Of a stretch of 64,000 nt of DNA, positions 25,455 to 33,696 are shown piece after piece. Source of the stretch: Actinoallomurus sp963823735 (lineage in GTDB: Bacteria > Actinomycetota > Actinomycetes > Streptosporangiales > Streptosporangiaceae); contig CAWGMO010000001.1 in assembly GCA_963823735.1 (NCBI GenBank), positions 806,001 to 870,000 on the forward strand, read 5' to 3'. The notes beneath the pieces were generated by a model. The model was not told the origin of the DNA, searched no databases, and saw only the letters and a program-made list of their open reading frames with translations. Position 1 is the first letter of the stretch; each line of letters opens with the position of its first letter. A program made the position numbers and the translations under genes.

Positions 25455-25982
25455 CTAGGTCCCCCGCGTGCGTACGTGCAGGTGCCCGTCCTCCGGGAAC
25501 TCCGGCGGCCTCGGCGGGAGCACCTCACTCAGCACGAACCCGCACTTCTCCGCCACCCGGCAGGACGCGGTGTTCCCCACCGCGTGCAGGAGGTCGAGGC
25601 GCGTCACCGGCATCACGAGCCGCTGGCCGAACGCCCAGCGTGCGACGGCGTTCAGCGCGCGCGGCGCGACGCCACGGCCGCGTACGTCGGCGTGGGTCCA
25701 GTAGCCGACCTCCGCGGAATCGTCGAAACGCGGCTTCACCACGACGTGGCCCGCCAGACGCTCCTCCTCGAAGACCGCGAAGCCGAGCCGGGTGCCCGTC
25801 AGCCAACCGGCCCGGTGCTCGTCGATCCAGCGGCGGGCGTCCGCTTCGTCCGACAGATCGCGGCTCAGCCACCGGCGCAGCAGCGGGTCGCGATGCGCCG
25901 CCGCGAGCGCCGGCGCGTCATCCGGCCGCCACGGGCGCAACCTCAACGCGGGCGCGCCCTCAGCCGGCTCGGCTTCGAGCAC
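25455..25982 (-). CDS. GNAT-family N-acetyltransferase (RimJ/RimL type)
   Basis: 175 residues. The acetyl-CoA site is VRGRGVAPRALNAVARWAF, with the RimJ-like ending RLDLLHAVGNTASCRVAEKCGFVLSEVL. The start codon follows two bases after the stop of the MinD-like gene, so it is probably the distal gene of that transcript. The acceptor is unknown. Confidence 0.9.
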   Translation of the reverse strand: MLEAEPAEGAPALRLRPWRPDDAPALAAAHRDPLLRRWLSRDLSDEADARRWIDEHRAGWLTGTRLGFAVFEEERLAGHVVVKPRFDDSAEVGYWTHADVRGRGVAPRALNAVARWAFGQRLVMPVTRLDLLHAVGNTASCRVAEKCGFVLSEVLPPRPPEFPEDGHLHVRTRGT

Positions 25983-25984
25983 GC

Positions 25985-27772
25985 CTAGTGCGGCCAGGCG
26001 AAACCGTCGGCGACCGTCGCGGCCAGCTCGAGATAGGCGTCCTGGGTGGACTGCGTCAGCTGGTCGAGCTCGACCTCGGCGCCTTCCTCCAGGTGCGGGT
26101 CGTACGGGACGCGCACGACCGCGCGGCAGCGGCTCTCGAAGTGGGCCTGGAGACGGTCGAGGTCGACCGTACTGCGGCTGCGTGAGCGCACCATCGACAG
26201 CACGACCACGCCGTTGCGTACGAGGTCGCCGTAGCGGTGGGCCTCCAGCCAGTCGAGCGTCGCCGACGCCGAACGCGCGCCGTCGACGGACGGCGAGCTG
26301 ACCAGGACGAGCTGGTTCGCGAGGCCGAGCACGCCCGCCATCGCCGAGTGCAGCAGACCGGTGCCGCAGTCGGTCAGGCAGATCGAGTAGAAGTGCTCCA
26401 GGACGTGCGCGACGGTGCGGTAGTCCTCCTCGCTGAACGCCTCCGAGACCGCGGGGTCACGGTCGGACGCCAGCACCTCCAGGCGCGAGGACGCCTGGGA
26501 GGTGTACGCGCGCACGTCGGCGTACCGCTGGATCTGCTGGTGTTCGTTCAGCAGGTCACGGACGGTCGTGGACGTCTCAAGGCGCACCTTGTCCGACAGC
26601 GTGCCGCGGTCCGGGTTCGCGTCGACCGCGATGACCCGGTCGCCGCGCATCGACGACAGCGTCGCGCCGAGCCCGACCGTCGTCGTGGTCTTGCCGACGC
26701 CGCCCTTCAAGCTCATCACCGCCACCCGGTGGTGGCCGCCGGCGACCGGCGTACGCGCGCGGGCCAGCAGCTCACGCCGGCTCAGCTCGCGCGGCGACTC
26801 ACCCGGGTGGATGACGCCACCGGACGCCTTGTACAGCGCGCGGCGCCAGCCGTTCGCCGGGGCGTTGCGACGGCCGCGGAGCAGCATCTCGGCGCTCAGG
26901 CTGTCGGCGGTCTGCGGGCCGCCGTTCTGCGGCTGCTGCTGGGGGTACGCCTCCGGGAGCGGGGCGAGCGGCGGGCCGGGCTCGGGCTCGAACTGGCCGT
27001 AGCCCTGCTGCTGGGGCGGCTGCGGGGTCCACTGCTGGGCCTGGTAGCCCTGCTGTGGCTGCTCGCCGTACTGCGGCGGCGGGTACTGGTCCGGGCCGGG
27101 CTGGTAGTACTGCGGCTGGCCGTACTCGGGCTGCGGGGCGTAGTACTCCGGCTGCTGCGGCGGCTGCTGTTGTTGTTGCTGCTGCTGCTGCTCCGGCGGG
27201 GCGTACTGGCTGTAGTCCTGCTGCGGGGCGTAGTACTCCTGCTGCTGCTCCGGCGGGGCGTACTGGCCGGTCTGCTCCTGGTCCTGCTGCGGGGCGTACG
27301 GCGAGGGCGGCTGGTAGCCCTGCACGCCGGAGTACACCTCATAGCCGGAGTCGACCTGGGTCTGGTCGGCGACGCCGCGCCGGTCGACGAACTGGGTCTT
27401 CTCCGTGTCGCCCTGCTGCTGCGGGGCCGGGGCCTCTGCGGCCTCCTGCTGCTGCTCCGGGTACGACGGGAACGCGCCGTACTCCGGGGCGCCGGGGAAC
27501 TGCGGCGGCTGGTGCGCGCCGAAGTCCTGCGGCGGGTAGCCGTAGGCGTACGGGCCTTCCGCGGGAGGTTGCTGCGCCGAGGGGTCCTGCCCGGGGAACG
27601 CGGGCGGCGGGAAGGTGGGAGCCGGGGGCGTGCTCGTCCACGCGTTCGGCTCTGACTCCTCCGCCGACTGCCCCTCTTGCGGCTCGTTGGGCTCGCCGCT
27701 GTTCATGGCGTCAAGGGACGCGAGGCGTTCTTCGAGAGAACGCCCCGTTTTATCTTGATCGTTCTTTGCCAC
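25985..27772 (-). CDS. MinD/ParA-like ATPase with long Pro/Gln-rich N-terminus
   Basis: 595 residues. Residues 40 to about 300 are low-complexity, rich in Pro, Gln and Tyr, including a run of nine glutamines (near 27175-27195, CTG/TTG repeats on the + strand) and repeated QYAPPEQQQ and YYAPQ units. The C-terminal 270 residues are a MinD/SIMIBI ATPase with the deviant Walker A KGGVGKTTT and VIAVDANPDRGTLSDKV. This architecture matches the EspI-like proteins associated with type VII secretion, though no ESX gene is in the window; a chromosome- or protein-positioning role is the other option. Confidence 0.88.
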   Translation of the reverse strand: MAKNDQDKTGRSLEERLASLDAMNSGEPNEPQEGQSAEESEPNAWTSTPPAPTFPPPAFPGQDPSAQQPPAEGPYAYGYPPQDFGAHQPPQFPGAPEYGAFPSYPEQQQEAAEAPAPQQQGDTEKTQFVDRRGVADQTQVDSGYEVYSGVQGYQPPSPYAPQQDQEQTGQYAPPEQQQEYYAPQQDYSQYAPPEQQQQQQQQQPPQQPEYYAPQPEYGQPQYYQPGPDQYPPPQYGEQPQQGYQAQQWTPQPPQQQGYGQFEPEPGPPLAPLPEAYPQQQPQNGGPQTADSLSAEMLLRGRRNAPANGWRRALYKASGGVIHPGESPRELSRRELLARARTPVAGGHHRVAVMSLKGGVGKTTTTVGLGATLSSMRGDRVIAVDANPDRGTLSDKVRLETSTTVRDLLNEHQQIQRYADVRAYTSQASSRLEVLASDRDPAVSEAFSEEDYRTVAHVLEHFYSICLTDCGTGLLHSAMAGVLGLANQLVLVSSPSVDGARSASATLDWLEAHRYGDLVRNGVVVLSMVRSRSRSTVDLDRLQAHFESRCRAVVRVPYDPHLEEGAEVELDQLTQSTQDAYLELAATVADGFAWPH

Positions 27773-27892
27773 TAGGGCCCCCTCGTGGACGCGCAGTGGA
27801 TGAACCGTATAAAGCTGTTCTTCCGCAGCCTAAGCCACCGCGAGCACCGTCTTATACCGTGTCGCGGTCCGATCCCCGGCTAACGTGATCTC

Positions 27893-28858
27893 ATGCACGC
27901 CATCGTGATCGAAGAACCGGGCGACCCGGACGTATTGCAGTGGAAGAGCGTGCCGGACGCCGTCGCCGGCGCCGGTGAACTGCTCATCGACGTTGTCGCC
28001 GCCGGAATCAACCGTGCCGACATCATGCAACGACTGGGCTTTTATCCCCCGCCCGAGGGCGTGTCCTCATACCCCGGCCTTGAAGTCTCCGGGCGTGTCG
28101 CGGCCCTCGGCGAAGGCGTCACCGGCTGGGAGGTCGGCGACGAGGTGTGCGCACTGCTCGCCGGCGGCGGCTACGCCTCACGCGTCGCCGTTCCCGCGGG
28201 CCAGGTGCTGCCCGTCCCCGACGGGGTCTCTCTGGTCGAGGCCGCGGGCCTGCCCGAGGTCGCGTGCACCGTCTGGTCGAACGTCTTCATGCTCGGCGGC
28301 CTGACCGCCGGCGAGTCATTCCTGGTGCACGGCGGATCCAGCGGAATCGGCACCATGGCCATCCAGTTGGCCAAGGCGCATGGCGCACGTGTGGCCTGTA
28401 CGGCGGGCACCCCGGAAAAGGTCGAGCGATGCTTGGCACTGGGCGCCGACACGGCCGTCAATTACCGCTCGGAAGATTTCGTCAAGGCGGTCAAACCCGT
28501 CGATGTCATCCTCGACAACATGGGCGCGGCGTACCTTACGCGCAACCTCGACGCCCTTGGCCCCGACGGCCGATTGATGATCATCGGCTTGCAGGGCGGA
28601 GGAACGGCCGAGATCAACCTCGGCGAGCTGCTCATGAAACGCGCCCGCGTACACGCCACGTCTCTACGGTCACGCCCCGCCGCCGAGAAGGCCGAGATCG
28701 TCGCCTCCGTACGGCAGCACGTGTGGCCCCTCATCTCGTCGGGCACCGTACGACCGATCATCGACGAGGTCATCCCGATGCCCTCGGCGGCCTCCGCACA
28801 CCGCAAGATGGAAGAAAGCACGCACGTCGGCAAGATCCTGCTCACAGTGCCAGACTGA
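27893..28858 (+). CDS. NAD(P)H quinone oxidoreductase (zinc-independent MDR family)
   Basis: 321 residues of the PIG3/QOR type: GroES-like N-terminus (AAGINRADIMQRLGFYPPPEGVSSYPGLEVSG) and Rossmann domain (FLVHGGSSGIGTMAIQLAKAHG). It reduces quinones with NADPH. Six bases separate it from bpa, an operon seen in several actinobacteria. Divergent from the MinD-like gene. Confidence 0.93.
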   Translation: MHAIVIEEPGDPDVLQWKSVPDAVAGAGELLIDVVAAGINRADIMQRLGFYPPPEGVSSYPGLEVSGRVAALGEGVTGWEVGDEVCALLAGGGYASRVAVPAGQVLPVPDGVSLVEAAGLPEVACTVWSNVFMLGGLTAGESFLVHGGSSGIGTMAIQLAKAHGARVACTAGTPEKVERCLALGADTAVNYRSEDFVKAVKPVDVILDNMGAAYLTRNLDALGPDGRLMIIGLQGGGTAEINLGELLMKRARVHATSLRSRPAAEKAEIVASVRQHVWPLISSGTVRPIIDEVIPMPSAASAHRKMEESTHVGKILLTVPD

Positions 28859-28864
28859 GGAGCC

Positions 28865-29389
28865 ATGAACATTCCACAGGACAACCAAGACCCGCATGTG
28901 GTGGTCGTCGGCCCGAACGGCATGGCCACCGCCTCCTCGGGAGAGGGCGATTCGGAGGAACGCTCGGTCGCGGAGATGGTCGAGCAGCCCGCCAAGGTGA
29001 TGCGCATCGGCAGCATGATCCGGCAACTCCTGGACGAGGTCCGCCAGGCGCCGCTGGACGAAGCGAGCCGGGCGCGGCTGGCGCAGATCCACCAGCGTTC
29101 GATCAAGGAGCTGGAGGACGGCCTGGCGCCGGAGCTGATCGACGAGCTCGAGCGCATCTCCCTGCCGTTCACGGACACGGGCACGACGCCGAGCGAGTCC
29201 GAGCTCCGGGTCGCCCACGCACAGCTGGTGGGCTGGCTGGAAGGTTTGTTCCACGGCATTCAGACGACGCTCTTCGCCCAGCAGATGGCGGCGAGGGCTC
29301 AACTTGAGCAGATGCGCCGCGCGCTGCCCCCAGGCGCCATCCCTGACGACGCGCCCACCCCGGGCCGCGCCTCGGGCCCGTACCTGTAA
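28865..29389 (+). CDS. bpa: Bacterial proteasome activator
   Basis: 174 residues, closely resembling mycobacterial Bpa (Rv3780): MVEQPAKVMRIGSMIRQLLDEVRQAPLDEAS, RSIKELEDGLAPEL and LVGWLEGLFHGIQTTLFAQQMAARAQLEQMR. Bpa forms a ring that opens the 20S proteasome gate without ATP, using a C-terminal GQYL-type tail; here the tail reads GPYL. A flexible acidic N-terminus is usual. GAGGAG precedes the ATG. Confidence 0.95.
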   Translation: MNIPQDNQDPHVVVVGPNGMATASSGEGDSEERSVAEMVEQPAKVMRIGSMIRQLLDEVRQAPLDEASRARLAQIHQRSIKELEDGLAPELIDELERISLPFTDTGTTPSESELRVAHAQLVGWLEGLFHGIQTTLFAQQMAARAQLEQMRRALPPGAIPDDAPTPGRASGPYL

Positions 29390-29401
29390 CTCGCGCCCAG
29401 C

Positions 29402-29427
29402 CCGCGCGGCGCCCCTCCGCCGCGCGG
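29402..29427. terminator. Terminator after bpa
   Basis: CCGCGCGGCG (29402-29411) pairs perfectly with CGCCGCGCGG (29418-29427) over a six-base loop, 12 bases after the bpa stop and before the convergent HAD gene. Confidence 0.65.
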
Positions 29428-29455
29428 CCCCCGGCCGCGCCGGATCCCACCGGCA

Positions 29456-30256
29456 TCAGTGCTCGGGGAAGAGTTCCTCGATCGTACGGGCGACGCCGTC
29501 CTCATCGTTGCTGGCGATCTTGTGGTCTACGGCGGCCAGGACGCTCGGGTGGGCGTTGGCGACCGCGTAGCCTCGGCCGGCCCATTTCAGCATCGGGAGG
29601 TCGTTCGGCATGTCGCCGAAGGCGATCACGTCATCGGCGGCGATGTTCTGGCTCTCGCACAACGACGCCAAAGTGCTCGCCTTCGACACTCCCAGCGCGC
29701 TCATCTCGATCAGCCGGCGGCCGTTGGAGTGTGTCGGCAGGACCACGTCGCCGACCAGGGACGCCGCCTCGGCCAGCAGGGAGTCCGCGTCCAGCTCCGG
29801 GTGACGGGCCAGGAGCTTGGCGGCCGGGCGGGACACGAGTTCTGGCATGTCGACCGGGCGTTGCGGGGTCTCGGCGTCCCAGTGGGCGAGCTCGTAGTTC
29901 TCCGAGTACACGATGCCGTCGCCGTGTTCGACCGCGAAGCCCAGACCGGGGAGGGCCGCGCCCAGGACCTCGACCGCCTGCTTCAGTGCGGACGCCGAGA
30001 TCGGGTTCGTGTCGATGACCTGCTCGGTGTGCAGGTCGTACGTGATCGCGCCGTTCGCGCAGATCGCCACGCCCCGGTGGGCGACCGCCGCCGCGATGGT
30101 GCCCATCCAGCGGGGCGGGCGGCCGCTGACCAGTACGAGAACCGACCCCGCGCGCTCGACGCGTGCGAACGCCTTGACCGTGCGTTCCGAGACGACACCA
30201 TCAGTACGCACGATGGTGCCGTCCAGGTCCGTGGCGACCAGGCGCGGGGGGCTCAT
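29456..30256 (-). CDS. HAD-superfamily Cof-type phosphatase
   Basis: 266 residues. HAD motif I is ATDLDGTIV, motif II is VSGRP, and motifs III/IV are KASTLASLCE and FGDMPNDLPML, with a C2B cap as in Cof hydrolases that dephosphorylate sugar phosphates or flavin precursors. Its ATG overlaps the serS stop by four bases, so it is translated with seryl-tRNA synthetase. Confidence 0.92.
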   Translation of the reverse strand: MSPPRLVATDLDGTIVRTDGVVSERTVKAFARVERAGSVLVLVSGRPPRWMGTIAAAVAHRGVAICANGAITYDLHTEQVIDTNPISASALKQAVEVLGAALPGLGFAVEHGDGIVYSENYELAHWDAETPQRPVDMPELVSRPAAKLLARHPELDADSLLAEAASLVGDVVLPTHSNGRRLIEMSALGVSKASTLASLCESQNIAADDVIAFGDMPNDLPMLKWAGRGYAVANAHPSVLAAVDHKIASNDEDGVARTIEELFPEH

Positions 30257-31512
30257 TTGGCGATGGGCTCCAGGACCTCGCGGCCGAGGAACGGCTGGAG
30301 GGCCGCCGGCACGCGTACCGAACCGTCCGGCTGCTGGTGGTTCTCCAGGATCGCGACGATCCAGCGGGTCGTCGCGAGGGTGCCGTTGAGGGTGGCGACC
30401 GGGCGCGTACGGCCGTCGGCGTCGCGGAAGCGTACCGACAGGCGGCGGGCCTGGAAGTCGGTGCAGTTGGAGGTGGAGGTCAGCTCGCGGTAGCTCTGCT
30501 GCGTCGGCACCCACGCCTCGCAGTCGAACTTGCGGGCCGCGCTCGTGCCCAGGTCGCCGCCCGCGGTGTCGATCACGCGGTAGGGCAGCTCGACCTTGGC
30601 GAGCATCTCCTTCTCCCAGGCCAGCAGGCGCTGGTGTTCGTTCGAGGCGTCCTGCGGGTCGCAGTAGGAGAACATCTCGACCTTGTCGAACTGGTGCACG
30701 CGGATGATGCCGCGGGTGTCCTTGCCGTACGAGCCGGCCTCGCGGCGAAAGCAGGACGACCAGGCGACGTAGCGCTTGGGGAGATCGCTGATGATCTCGT
30801 TCATGTGGTAGCCGGCGAGGGGGACCTCGGAGGTGCCGACGAGGTACAGCTCCTCCTGCGCGAGCTGGTAGACCTCGGCCGCGTGGGCGCCGAGGAAGCC
30901 GGTGCCCTCCATGGCCTCCGGCTTGACCAGCACCGGCGGGATCATCGCGGTGAAGCCGTTCGCGATCGCCTGCTGCATGGCGAGGTTGAGCAGCGCGAGC
31001 TGTAGCTGCGCGCCGACGCCCGTCAGGTAGAAGAACCGCGAGCCGGCGACCTTCGCGCCGCGCTCCATGTCGATGGCGCCGAGCGCCTCGCCGAGCTCCA
31101 GGTGGTCCTTCGGCTCGAAGTCGAACGTACGCGGGGTGCCGACGGTCTCCAGGACGACGTAGTCGTCCTCGCCGCCGGCGGGCGCGCCGTCCTCGACGAG
31201 GTTCGGCACCCGGCCGATGAGGGCCTGTAGCTCCTCGTCGAGCCGCTGCGCCTCGGCCTCGGCCTCCTTGACCTGCTGCGACAGCTCCTTCGCGCGGTCG
31301 AGGAGCGCCTGGCGCTCGTCGCCCTGGGCGCGCGAGACCGACTTGCCGACCGTCTTCTGCTCGGCCCGCCGCGACTCGAACGAACTCAGCGCGGATCGCC
31401 GCCGCTCGTCGAGGTCGAGCAGCTTCTCGACGACGGTGTCGTCCTCGCCGCGCGCACGCTGGCTCGCGCGCAGCCGGTCAGGGTCAGTCCGCAGGGCTCG
31501 CAGGTCGATCAC
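30253..31512 (-). CDS. serS: Seryl-tRNA synthetase
   Basis: 419 residues. An N-terminal tRNA-binding coiled coil (about residues 30-100) precedes the class II catalytic core: motif 2 FRREAGSYGKDTRGIIRVHQF and motif 3 near the end (RTRPVATLNGTLATTRWIVAILENHQ). It charges tRNA-Ser, and one such tRNA lies 9 kb upstream. Forms an operon with the HAD gene. Confidence 0.97.
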   Translation of the reverse strand: MIDLRALRTDPDRLRASQRARGEDDTVVEKLLDLDERRRSALSSFESRRAEQKTVGKSVSRAQGDERQALLDRAKELSQQVKEAEAEAQRLDEELQALIGRVPNLVEDGAPAGGEDDYVVLETVGTPRTFDFEPKDHLELGEALGAIDMERGAKVAGSRFFYLTGVGAQLQLALLNLAMQQAIANGFTAMIPPVLVKPEAMEGTGFLGAHAAEVYQLAQEELYLVGTSEVPLAGYHMNEIISDLPKRYVAWSSCFRREAGSYGKDTRGIIRVHQFDKVEMFSYCDPQDASNEHQRLLAWEKEMLAKVELPYRVIDTAGGDLGTSAARKFDCEAWVPTQQSYRELTSTSNCTDFQARRLSVRFRDADGRTRPVATLNGTLATTRWIVAILENHQQPDGSVRVPAALQPFLGREVLEPIAK

Positions 31513-31626
31513 ACGACGAGATTACCCGTACGCCGCGACGGCCCGCGCGCCGATTCCCGTGCCTTGACAGGCGTGGCGGGCGGGCCCGACTCTTCGGCTC
31601 ATGCCGAGAACACCGATGGGCGCGTA

Positions 31627-32382
31627 GTGGACGACCTCGCGCTGGCCCTGGCGCTGGCCGACCAGGCCGACGAGATCACGATGCGGTTCTTCCGGCGGGA
31701 CGACCTTTCGGTACGTACCAAGCCGGACCGGTCGCACGTCACCGAGGCCGACCTGGAGACCGAGCGTGCGCTGCGGGCGATGCTCGGCGAGCACCGGCCG
31801 TACGACGGGGTGGTGGGCGAGGAGTTCGCGCCGACGTCCGGAAACGGCCGTCGATGGATCATCGACCCGATCGACCACACGAACAACTACACGCGCGGCA
31901 TCGAGGTCTTCGGCACGCTGATCGGCCTTGAGGACGACGGGCAAATCACGGTCGGCGTGGTGTCGTCACCGGCGATGGGGCGCCGCTGGTGGGCGGCGCG
32001 CGGCCAGGGCGCGTGGGTGTCGGAGCCCGAGACCCGGCGGATCCAGGTGTCGGCGGTGGACGACCTCGCGTCGGCGCACGTGTCGTTCGCGGCGCTGGAA
32101 CGCTGGGGCGCCCGCGTGCCCGCCGTGGCCGAGATCTGCGCGGACTGCCGGTACACCTTCGGCTCCGGCGGCTTCTGGGCGCAGATGCTCGTCGCCGAAG
32201 GGCGCTGCGACGCCGCCCTCGACCCGTGGGGCAAGCTCTGGGACAACGCCGCGATCCAGGTGATCGTGGAGGAGGCCGGCGGACGCTTCACGGACCTGTC
32301 CGGCGAGCCGCGCATCGACCAGGACTGCGCGATCGTCACGAACGGCCCGCTGCACGAGGAGATCCTCGCCCGGCTCAGGTGA
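31627..32382 (+). CDS. Inositol-monophosphatase-family phosphatase, HisN-like, with altered metal loop
   Basis: 251 residues from GTG 31627 (earlier in-frame TTG 31564 and GTG 31573 are weaker). IMPase motifs: VTEADLETE (residues 38-46), GEE, WIIDPIDHTNNY and the C-terminal LWDNAAIQVIVEEAGG. In HisN and nearly all relatives the second is DPIDGT; here His84 replaces the glycine, next to the metal-binding Asp83. Overall similarity is to actinobacterial histidinol-phosphate phosphatase (SSPAMGRRWWAARGQGAW). Activity may be kept, changed or lost. Confidence 0.85.
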   Translation: MDDLALALALADQADEITMRFFRRDDLSVRTKPDRSHVTEADLETERALRAMLGEHRPYDGVVGEEFAPTSGNGRRWIIDPIDHTNNYTRGIEVFGTLIGLEDDGQITVGVVSSPAMGRRWWAARGQGAWVSEPETRRIQVSAVDDLASAHVSFAALERWGARVPAVAEICADCRYTFGSGGFWAQMLVAEGRCDAALDPWGKLWDNAAIQVIVEEAGGRFTDLSGEPRIDQDCAIVTNGPLHEEILARLR

Positions 32383-33190
32383 GCTTTCCGACCCCGGCCA
32401 GCAGGTGGCCCGCGACGGTCTCGCCGCCGGTCGGGTGCCACTCGTGTACGGGGACGAGGCCGGGATCGACCATGGTCCAGCCGTCGAACAGCGCCCGCAC
32501 ACGCTCCGGGGTCCTCGGCGACAGGCGCGACGACGCCTTCTCGTACACCTTGGTTATGGCGCGCATCTCCGGGGTGTCACTGGCGTGGGACAGCAGCAGG
32601 TGGCTGCCCGGCGCCAAGGCGTCGCGGTACCGCGCGGCGAGGCTCCAGGGGTCGTCGGCGTCGTCGACGAAGTACATGAGGCCGACGAACATGAGCGCGA
32701 TCGGGCGGTCGAAGTCCAGCAGCTCATGGACCTTCTCGTTGCCGAGGATCTTGTCGGGTTCGCGGACGTCGGCCTGGATCGTGATCGTCTCGCCGGTCTT
32801 GGACAGCAGCGCGCGAGAGTGGGCGAGCACGATGGGATCGTTGTCGACGTACGCGACGCGGGCACCCGGGTGCCTCCGCTGCGCGACCTCGTGCGTCGGG
32901 CCGACGGTGGGAACACCCGTGCCGATGTCCAGGAACTGCGTGATGCCCTGCTCGGCCGCGTAGGTGACGGCCCTGCCGAGAAACTCACGGTTCGCGCGGA
33001 CCTCGGCGCGAGCCGTGGGGATCGCTTCCTCGATCTTCTCCGCGGCGTCGCGGTCGGCCTGGAAGTTGTTCCTGCCGCCCAGGAGATAGTCGTAGATGCG
33101 GGCGGGATGAGGCTTCGAGGTGTCGATCCCGATGTCGTTCAGACGCTCTAACCCGGCGGAACCAGGCGCGGTTTCACGAGGGTCGCTCAT
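32375..33190 (-). CDS. DUF574 (SAM-dependent methyltransferase-like) protein
   Basis: 271 residues of the actinobacteria-specific DUF574 family: PHPARIYDYLLGGRNNFQADRDAAE, then ITQFLDIGTGVPT as the SAM loop, and VAYVDNDPIVLAHSRALL. The substrate is unknown for the family. Tail overlap of eight bases with the phosphatase gene. Confidence 0.93.
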   Translation of the reverse strand: MSDPRETAPGSAGLERLNDIGIDTSKPHPARIYDYLLGGRNNFQADRDAAEKIEEAIPTARAEVRANREFLGRAVTYAAEQGITQFLDIGTGVPTVGPTHEVAQRRHPGARVAYVDNDPIVLAHSRALLSKTGETITIQADVREPDKILGNEKVHELLDFDRPIALMFVGLMYFVDDADDPWSLAARYRDALAPGSHLLLSHASDTPEMRAITKVYEKASSRLSPRTPERVRALFDGWTMVDPGLVPVHEWHPTGGETVAGHLLAGVGKLT

Positions 33191-33230
33191 CCGGCAGAGC
33201 GTACCGGTATGTCGCTGTCACGATGAGGGG

Positions 33231-33696
33231 GTGAAGAGGCTGGTGATCCTCGGGCGCGGCGGCGCGGGCAAGTCGACCCTCGCCCGCCGCCTGGGCGAGC
33301 TGACGGGGCTGCCCGTGATCGAGCTGGACTCGTTGTTCTGGAAACCCGGGCCGACGGAGACGGATCCGGTGACGTGGGCCGCGCTTCAGCGGTCGCTCGC
33401 CGAGGACGACACGTGGATCATGGACGGCGACCTGGGGGCCGTACGACAGCGCCCTCGACGTACGGCTGCGGAGGGCCGACACGGTCATCGTGCTGAACTT
33501 CTCCTTCGCGCGCTGCGCCTGGCGGGCGGCCCGGCGCGGGCGCGAGGTCGGCGAGTTCTGGCGCTGGGTGTGGACCTACCGCCGGAACAGCCTTCCCCGC
33601 CTGTCGCAGGCGCTCGCCGCCCACGCTCCCGGGGCGGACGTCCACGTGTTGCGGAGTCCTCGCGCGGTCCGGCGATTCCTCGGCCGGGCCGGCTGA
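33231..33696 (+). pseudogene. P-loop kinase of topology-modulation/adenylate-kinase type, frameshifted
   Basis: GTG 33231 reads MKRLVILGRGGAGKSTLARRLGEL, a clean P-loop, to TWIMDGDLG. The frame changes at the G run 33434-33438; with one G fewer it continues PYDSALDVRLRRADTVIVLNFSFARCAWRAARRGRE to the stop at 33696, about 155 residues in all. The family is common beside regulators but has no fixed role. Homopolymer position suggests a sequencing slip. Confidence 0.7.

Noticed and set aside
27160..27260. Non-coding CTG microsatellite
   Set aside because: It is the in-frame polyglutamine part of the MinD-like gene, not a separate repeat element.
31564..31569. TTGACA as promoter -35 for the HisN-like gene, or its TTG as start
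   Set aside because: No -10 hexamer stands at 16-18 bases. The TTG gives an N-terminal extension without family similarity.
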